Source: Ciona savignyi
Lineage: Eukaryota; Chordata; Ascidiacea; Phlebobranchia; Cionidae
Assembly: GCA_000149265.1 (NCBI GenBank)
Contig: CH003363.1
Coordinates: 5,714 to 69,713 of the forward strand
Length of the DNA: 64,000 nt
Direction of reading: 5' to 3'
Of this stretch, positions 56,822 through 64,000 are shown piece by piece. The translations under genes and the position numbers were made by a program. Under the pieces are notes generated by a model, which was given only the letters and a program-made list of their open reading frames with translations, had not been told where the DNA came from and did not search any database. Position 1 is the first letter of the stretch. Every line of letters begins with the position of its first letter.

Positions 56822-59800
56822 TTGGTTGGAACTGTGGGCGTGACTGAATAAAGGGATTTGATTGGCTAAGCCGTCAAGTCGAATTTATTTTTTAAGTTTA
56901 TTTCATATTTACCTTAAACTTAAAAAACGTTTCAAGAAGCAATATTTTTATGCTATAAAAGGCAAAATTAAACATTTCACTGTTCATTTGGGCGTCATTT
57001 CTTTAGTATTTCAGTTACCGCTGTAGAAATCGGTCTGGTTTTCAAACTGGGCCAACCAGGCATGTAAAAAGGGCGTGTGGTGCACGCACGGCCACACGTT
57101 TCTCGAAAATTCTATATCGTACACCCCGCTGTACATTTATATGACACAAAGCTCCTTTTATAATGAAATGCTGAAGTGCAGTAAGGGATCGTCCGCCATA
57201 TTGCAAATGACGTCATACAAAAATCCCAACATCTGGCTTACGGAACACCTTACTGTTGGGATTTTTAAAAGAAAAATTAATTATTCCTCAATACTGTATT
57301 ACTGAACCTTCCGTAGCGCGCATACACACATGGATAGGCGGCTGTGTGTCAATGTGGTATATAATCCGATTGGTTTTAGTGTCTTGCCCATGGACAACTC
57401 ATTGACCAGTCCGATTTCTTATCCGAAACATTGTACGGGTCGCTTTACCGAACATTTTTGTTCGGGACTTAAGTGTTGTAAATTTGTTTTAAACATTTTT
57501 TATGCCTTAGCGTTAGTGGCCACGTCTAGCAATACACACTAAATAATTTATTGAATTATAGAAGTTTTTTAACGACTGTCGTTTTACCGATTTTTTTTTC
57601 GGTTTCAAACTTTTTAGAGAATGTCCTGTTGCTAGTTTTCTTTATTAAACAACATTTCGGCTGGAGTAGAAGTTCTAACCAGCAATAGAGACGGACTGGA
57701 AACGGCATTACCAGTGTATGTTTCCCTTTGAATGACAGTATCGCATTGGATATCTGCTTCCCAGTTTTTGCGGTGGAGTGGGGATAGGCCACAGATACAT
57801 AGTGCTCTAAGAGTGCTAACGTGTTGTATGTACCTCTCTTGGGCATATGCCAGCTGTGTCTGCCTGAATCCATGTACAAGATAGCAGTCTTGCCGACAGT
57901 TTTGTTTGAATGTAGTCAACTTATCCTGACGACCCGTCTTATACAAAAAACGCGTATGGGTCCGGCCTTAATCTGCTTGAATCGCCTAACTTTTTTTTAC
58001 AACAAGAACACTTGCAGATTTAAAATCGTAAAGGATTTATTAAGGTCGGTTTAAATAACCTACCTGTATACAAGTCGGTCTTGCCCATCACTCGGTAACA
58101 AAACTAAACATTTTAGTCAAAAAACTTTTTACCGTGTATCATTAAACCTCAATCACTAGATTACTGGCGAGGTCCGTTTTTGTATGATTTTTGTACATAG
58201 GTAAGTTGTGCTAACAAAATGTATTACTATTTCCTGATCTTATTTATACCATTAACACGACTGTGTCTTTCCAATGGATTTTGTGACTCCAGACGGTAGA
58301 CGCTCTTCATGCAAACAGCTCTTGAACAACTGATTTTAATTTAAAAAAACAAAAATAAAAGCAGTGACGGAATAACACTTTAGTCCATTTTAATCACAAG
58401 AAGCAGTTAACTTTTATTGCTGCTGTACAGTCAATCTTTATGTAGGAGTTAAATACATCATTCGAATGTTTAATAAATCTAATTGTTACGTCACCATCTC
58501 TTACGTGTGAATCCACTGTTTTGAGGCTAAATACTTCTAAATAATTCATGTGTGTCGACATTGTTCAGCCTAATATTTCGTCACAGCTGGAATCCATTGA
58601 TCGGGATAATGGTATTGTGATGTCACAATCCTGAACCGTGGAAAACACGATTAAGGCGGAAAGTTATTCGAGTGTCCAAGCCATCCCATTTAAGTCATTT
58701 TCGAGCTTTGTTTTTTTGAGTCATTGTTGATTTTTTGAATGTTATGCCTAGGATAAATAGTAATTTGCCTTACTGCTGTTGATTAAAGGTATCTTTATTA
58801 AAAGCCAATATAAACTGGAGAACAACTTCGATTACCACATTTCGGCTATCGGGTGTCCTTTGCTATTGTGTTGTACCGCTATAATAGACTTTTTCGAACA
58901 AGTAAAAATGCATTTTCTTACGTTGCGATTACCGGCTTTGCAATAGTTTTTGTTCAATTGTAAAAATGTACAACGGTTTCAACGCGACGATTTATATTAA
59001 ACGATCGTATTGACGAGCACATTATGGCTTTGAAACTTACCCGTTTTTAAAACATAAAAAGCCTCTTGTTCAGGCATGGTTCGATCCATATGCCCGATTT
59101 TTACACTGCCTGGTTTATACGGTTGTTACCTTGACCCAGCACTTTTCAACATTGCGACAACGCCACACCGGAATAGCTCCGGCAACTCGACGCGCCCACG
59201 TGGTAACCAGCCAAGTGCACCAGAAACGAACAGACGTAGCGTAGCCTCCACTAGCATTTCACATCCGATTCTACAGTCGCTGAGGTATTGTTCTACATAC
59301 GGTCGCACGAATCACCTTAATCCAGTACAAGGTGATCTTCTCTTTGTTTTTCACTGAATGTTGCTATTCGAATACCATTATCCTGACTCTTGGAATTTTA
59401 CAAATTTCCGGTGTTTTCTATTTACGTAACAATGAACCACTTTCTCGAATTTCAAGATACGGTTTGTTACGTCACAATACATGGACACGGTTCAATAGTT
59501 CTATTGTTTGAATTTCAGAACCCGGGTCAGGTCAGGGGTGACTCCTTTCTTTTGCAATAAGTGTGTCCGTGATGTCACACACCATTCAATTATGACGAGA
59601 TAATGGCCACTGTTAGTCCACACCCGTATGCATTGTTTAGCGCTCTAGAATCGCCATTGTGGCAAGGAAAATTAGATATTACCATTGTATAGCTGCAGAG
59701 TGGTAGTTACCTTTCCACCCAGCCTTTCAAAGCTGCAGTTTCAGTTTCCAGAGTTCGCGAAATTTAAGTTGAAGCGTGTTTGTATACTTGTGACGTCATA

Positions 59801-62228
59801 GTGTTGTTTGAGACAAGCGCGAGCTGTTCTGTAATCGACCGTGTCGTCCTATTCTGCTTTTCGATTATGATTTCGTAATAGGCATTGTACCTAATGGGTC
59901 ATGTAAACAATACATGGAACTGAGGGTATTATGACGTCACAGAAGAAGTTGGTCACCTTTCCCACTGTGACACATAGGCCTCTAAACAATGAAATTCGAA
60001 GGGAAACGCGATTTCGCGATTTTGATCGATTGTCTGCAGGATGCCGAACATTGTGACGTTGCAGCGTGAAAGATTCCAGATAGATAGGAGCGCTATACGA
60101 CTTCCATATTTGGCACGTGTATTTGAATTTTAGAACATGGATGTCTGCTTGATCATGGGACTTCCATATTAAGTTTCAACCGCTGCGTATTATGCGGTTG
60201 CACTCCCAGAGCATGTTACGTCACAATTCCCTCTATTCGACGTGAATAGCTTTGTTAGTTTGTTGTTAAATCACACAAACGTCAAAACTCGCCATGGAAT
60301 TTTTCGGTTTTAATTTTTTTTACGCTCGGCAAGGTTTATGACAAGCATGGAATTATTTATGACGAAACAATCGCTCGTTTCCGAACACTGTGACGTCATG
60401 TTGTTTTAGCGGCAGGTGAAAGGCCATTGTTCAGTCACAATAGGCAATATAAACTAACTTCGAAATCTGTGATTCGATTGTTTAGAGAACAAACATACGA
60501 AAGCGTCTAGCGCCTTTTGGGGTAAACTTAGATTTATTTTAATTAGTCTAGCGCTAACCGCGATCTTAACTTAATTCGCTTCGTTTCCATTACCCCAAGC
60601 CACACACACACATATATAGGACCTTCTGTTGCCGCAGTCATTTCTTGAAACCTTTGCAATTATTGCAAGATTAAGTTATACTATGATGTAATACACCCGT
60701 GTGTGACGTAACAGTACTTATCCACTACTCCAATGAAGTCTGTGATCCTGGTGTGCAATAGTAGGTCAATAACTTTAAAAGCCCTTTGATGTAAAAATCC
60801 TTGTAATACTTAGGATATGAAGTAACACGTTGGAAAACAACTGTAGTACACTTGTCAAGGTTAGTTTTCAAAGTAGTGTGGTGATTGAAAAATTAGCCTG
60901 TCATCCTATGATAAAGATTGCAAAAAATGGGTTTAGTTTTCTATAATATGCGTTTGGGAATTTGGGATATACACTGTACTTTCTCATCAAGGCTGTAGTA
61001 ATCGATAAAGGAACGAATAAATCCGATTTAGAATAGGTGGGGAAAAAGGCAATGTTTTTACTCGGCGAGAACCGCACCAATTTGTTGCACATTGTGTCTG
61101 GTAACCTAGATCTCAAGTGCCGGATAAAATTGTTGAATGTTTATTTCTTGACAGCGTAGAGGACGTACCGAGTACTCGAAAGGAAGTAAATGTCCAGCCG
61201 GTCAGCCATTATACAGGAACTGAAGTCGACAGAACACTGGTTAGTCGAAAATGAGCAGCGAAAATTTAATTTTGGTCGATTTAACTATATTGCCTGTTAT
61301 AATGTAGAATATCGGCATGTAGTGCAGATAGAAAGTGGTATAGTTATCAAGATTAGTGTATGTACAAATATATATGTTTTGAGTTTTGGTAATGTGGCTC
61401 AGCTAGACAGGTGTTAAACTTATCAAGGTTGCTTTGTGTACAAGTTCACGTAGTCGTGATAATGAACGCGAATCAGATAAACAGGCGTCGCATACTTTAT
61501 AAATTTAATTTGGATAGACATATATATGTATGATAAATTTATCAATGTTGGTTGTGGTACAAATGGAAATAAGTGCAACTTTATAAATGTGCCTTAGATA
61601 GGCATGTAATGTATTTATCAAGATTGATTTGTGTAGTAATGCACATGATTGGAACTTTTTAATGTGCCTCAGATAAAGAGGTGACATACTTATCAAGGTT
61701 AATTGTGAACTAATGTCGAGTACAGTCGAGTCTTTATAAATTTGGCTCAGATAAGCAGTTGGTGCAATTATCAACGTTGTTTATGTACAATTTGCATATG
61801 ATCTTGATCTGGATAAATGTGGTACAAATAGACAAATGGAATGCTTTAGTGTTTATCAAGGTTGATTTGTGATAAAACGTAACGTTGGTGACCAGTCAAG
61901 TTAGTGCCGAGTGCTTATAATAACATTCCCGGCGTAGTCCAGTTGTGTTATTGGAGAGAATTAAAGGTTGCAGCGAATATGTTATGGTCATATTTAGCCG
62001 TTAGCTTTCGAGGAACCAGTTAAATGTTTTTTTCAATTCTTCAAGTGTGCTTAAACTTGAGCGTTACCCATAGAAATCTTCAAGTTTAAACCACTTGTGA
62101 CGTAGGACGTACTAATTGATTCTTTTCGAAGTTTGTCAATGTTTAATTTGGCGGAAATCGTTTGCTTAACCCAGTAAACTTGATTTGCATCGCGGATTAC
62201 AGCTAACCGTTTTACGTTTCAGATAAAG
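56822..62228. other. 5.4-kb intergenic region
   Basis: Between POT1 and the GPCR. No exon recognised. It contains many ACGTCA-type sites (for example 58491, 59470, 59791, 59930, 60220, 60389), a faint SINE remnant near 59090-59220, and the 77-bp repeat array at 61290-61880. The end has an acceptor TTTACGTTTCAG at 62211-62222, so the GPCR has an upstream non-coding exon somewhere in this region. Confidence 0.5.
61290..61880. repeat. degenerate minisatellite of about 77 bp
   Basis: Seven occurrences of TATCAA(G/T)(A/G)TT(G/A) followed within 10 bp by GTGTAC or a variant, at about 61345, 61421, 61539, 61616, 61692, 61770 and 61854. Most spacings are 76-84 bp, and one is about 118 bp. Each unit also carries TGGCTCAGATAAGCAGGT-like text. 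Confidence 0.8.
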
Positions 62229-63028
62229 ATGGATGTCTTTGTTGATTATCCTGTCGTCGAGACGACAAACTATTATGCATTTTCACCATTTGATGACGTC
62301 ATAATTGACGAAAACCTGAAAACAACTGCGATTACAATGATTGGAGTATACGCCCTGATTTTTATGACGGGTATAATGGGACATTGTTGCGTCATTAGCT
62401 ACTTCGCGTGCGGCAGGTGGGATGTGGAAATTGTTAATCATTGATGTTCTCTGATTATTCTAGAATTCCTTATAGTTTGTTTCGTTATGCAAAGCTATTA
62501 ACTCTTAAAATAAATAGTGCAAAAACACCGTCTTAATCATTGATGTTCTCTGATTATTCTAGAATTCCTTGTTGCTTATAGTTTGTTTCGTTATGCAAAG
62601 CTACTAATTCTTAAAATGAATAAGTGCAAAAACACCGTCTTAATCATTGATGTTCTCTGATTATTCTAGAATTCCTTGTCGCTTATAGTTTGTTTCGTAA
62701 TTTTCTTGCACAGCTACCAACTATACATGATGAATAGTGCAAAAACACCGTCTCGGGGAATAATAATTTAATTTAAGATCATTTATCATGGTGGTTATTC
62801 TTGGATGAAATGTGTTTGAACTATAATCTCAGCCGCCCCATTAATCTCCACAGACGCTGCCGACCGTCAAGTTTTTCAGCACACCTCGTTCTCAGCAACC
62901 TCACGATCTGCCAGTTGCTATATTTACTGACCTGTCTTCCGGCGTCAGCGTATAAGGCAATTATTGGACTTACGTCGAAGGAATGGATATTTGGAGACAT
63001 TGCATGCAAAATGGTTCCTTTTTTACAG
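62229..63028 (+). CDS. class A (rhodopsin-like) GPCR, 5' part, continues past window
   Basis: Two coding exons, 62229-62416 and 62854-63028, join in phase (121 residues). The ATG lies just after a splice acceptor. Residues 1-30 are an acidic extracellular N-terminus. TM1 is about residues 33-58 (IGVYALIFMTGIMGHCCVIS), TM2 about 72-95 (HLVLSNLTICQLLYLLTCLP), then the first extracellular loop with the conserved WIFGDIACK (W and the Cys that pairs with loop 2) and the start of TM3 (MVPFLQ). The exon ends at a GTAATT donor. Remaining segments are outside the window or beyond 63029. Overall it resembles peptide-type receptors, but the ligand is unknown. The near-invariant Asn of TM1 (GN) is His, and the Asp of TM2 (LAxxD) is Gln. 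Confidence 0.82.
62437..62757. repeat. three-copy tandem repeat in GPCR intron 1
   Basis: AATCATTGATGTTCTCTGAT starts at about 62437, 62535 and 62642, each unit ending in GTGCAAAAACACCGTCT. Unit lengths are 98, 107 and about 115 bp; the third has a short replacement in its middle. Confidence 0.92.
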
Positions 63029-64000
63029 GTAATTTTAAGTTTTAATTCATTTTACTGCTTCAGGCAAACAATAGAGTATCGCAGCAGTTGAGCAATGCAC
63101 TTCTTTCTAGCTGAGCAGTAGAAGCATTAAATTAATGTAATTCTGCGTTCATGGTGTAGTACACATGTATGATAGATATTCCACCATTCCACTATGTTGT
63201 ATCTCAAGTCGTAAGTGTAAAACGTATTTACTTAACGTCTAGTTCCAAGTGTTACACTTCGTATCTTAAAGCGTGGTTGCACTGCGGGGGTACAAGCAAG
63301 TTTAAAATAACAAAGTTGATTGTGTACAAAATTAAATGACAGGTACAAATACGACTTGTATATAGATAAATGCTTTAACATGGTTGATTATTGTACATTT
63401 GCAAGTTGTCCTAAATATAATTTTAAGCCGATAGATTTAATCGGGAAATGTCGGACAGACTGATAGTTGGTGTTCTGGAAGAGTTTATCTGTATAGCAAT
63501 CCAATTATATTGCAATTCTAACCGTGTAAACCCGTCGCAATTTCCAATTTACCGGTCTCACCAAAGTAAAGTCGCGATTTCACGCCCAAACCGGTGCCAT
63601 CGCTAAGAATATTCCCAAACATGCAATTAAGACCCTAATCGGCTCCCGAATCCCGATGTCCATTGTTCTGCAATAAAGAAAACCATTATGACGTCATCCA
63701 TTTACTCGATAGTTCGATTAGCGACTGTCTATTGTGACCATAATAATTGGGGCATCGTTTGTTCTGTCTTCGGTTCCCGGACTAAGTCGCATTGATTACG
63801 TCACAATGGCGATTCTTTCGCTGTGAACGACGTTGGTGGGAAAATCTCAGATGACAAAACGAAATCCAAATCCTTAGAAAGATGGGTTTTAAACAAAGAA
63901 AATTTGCGTGTATGTAATTTCAACCAAAAACAAGATAGCCTAATAGGTGTATATTTTTTCAAAATTTAAATAAATAAAGACAAAATGTCGTTTCATATTG
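63029..64000. other. GPCR intron or beyond, no exon recognised
   Basis: Follows the donor at 63029. No segment encoding TM3 or later motifs (such as a DRY box) is visible, so the next exon probably lies outside the window. Contains ATGACGTCAT at 63688-63697 and ATTACGTCACAAT at about 63796. Confidence 0.5.

Noticed and set aside
57556..58054. Open frames on both strands after POT1
   Set aside because: Overlapping frames on both strands with no recognisable domain or splice signals.
59076..59357. 93-residue open frame
   Set aside because: Overlaps a faint SINE-like segment (GGAATAGCTCCGGCAACTCG) and has no domain.

Overview
The window looks like a compact chordate genome and most resembles a solitary ascidian such as Ciona. 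It is AT-rich, has short GT-AG introns, and carries single-copy animal genes mixed with tRNA-derived SINEs, hAT, PIF/Harbinger and piggyBac-like elements and a Ty3/gypsy retrotransposon. The species assignment is inference; the gene content is read directly from translated exons. A run of exactly 100 N (15904-16003) marks an assembly gap.

Layout. 1-600 is a 33-bp minisatellite with a higher-order period of about 197 bp. 4156-5967 (+) is a leucine-rich-repeat plus calponin-homology protein (LRCH family) in one coding exon. 6773-18968 (+) is a complete 15-exon urocanate hydratase gene (UROC1, 670 codons), with a GC-AG first intron and decayed partial copies of exon 13 in the introns on both sides of it. 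23455-25290 (+) is an intronless, basic, probably disordered protein that I do not recognise; it has a PP1-docking-like KKVRF motif. 26073-30453 (-) is an amino acid/auxin permease family transporter with five exons found; the exon for its first membrane segments is not visible. 35036-35153 (-) is a 5S rRNA gene.

35272-45133 is a Ty3/gypsy element with identical 153-bp LTRs. Its reverse transcriptase is split by a 5,070-bp TA-flanked DNA transposon, which itself contains a PIF/Harbinger derivative (38231-40250, with a broken MADF gene) and a piggyBac-like element (40627-41707). 45765-46706 (-) is an intronless DNAJB13-type co-chaperone. 48017-56821 (+) is a 16-exon POT1 telomere-protection gene (819 aa). 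62229 to beyond the window end is the 5' part of an atypical class A GPCR.

The genes do not form a pathway: histidine catabolism, telomere protection, ciliary co-chaperone, transport and signalling sit side by side, as is usual in a metazoan genome. The most informative material is structural: three-level element nesting, exon-fragment duplication in UROC1, the missing transporter exon, and the altered conserved residues in the GPCR and POT1.
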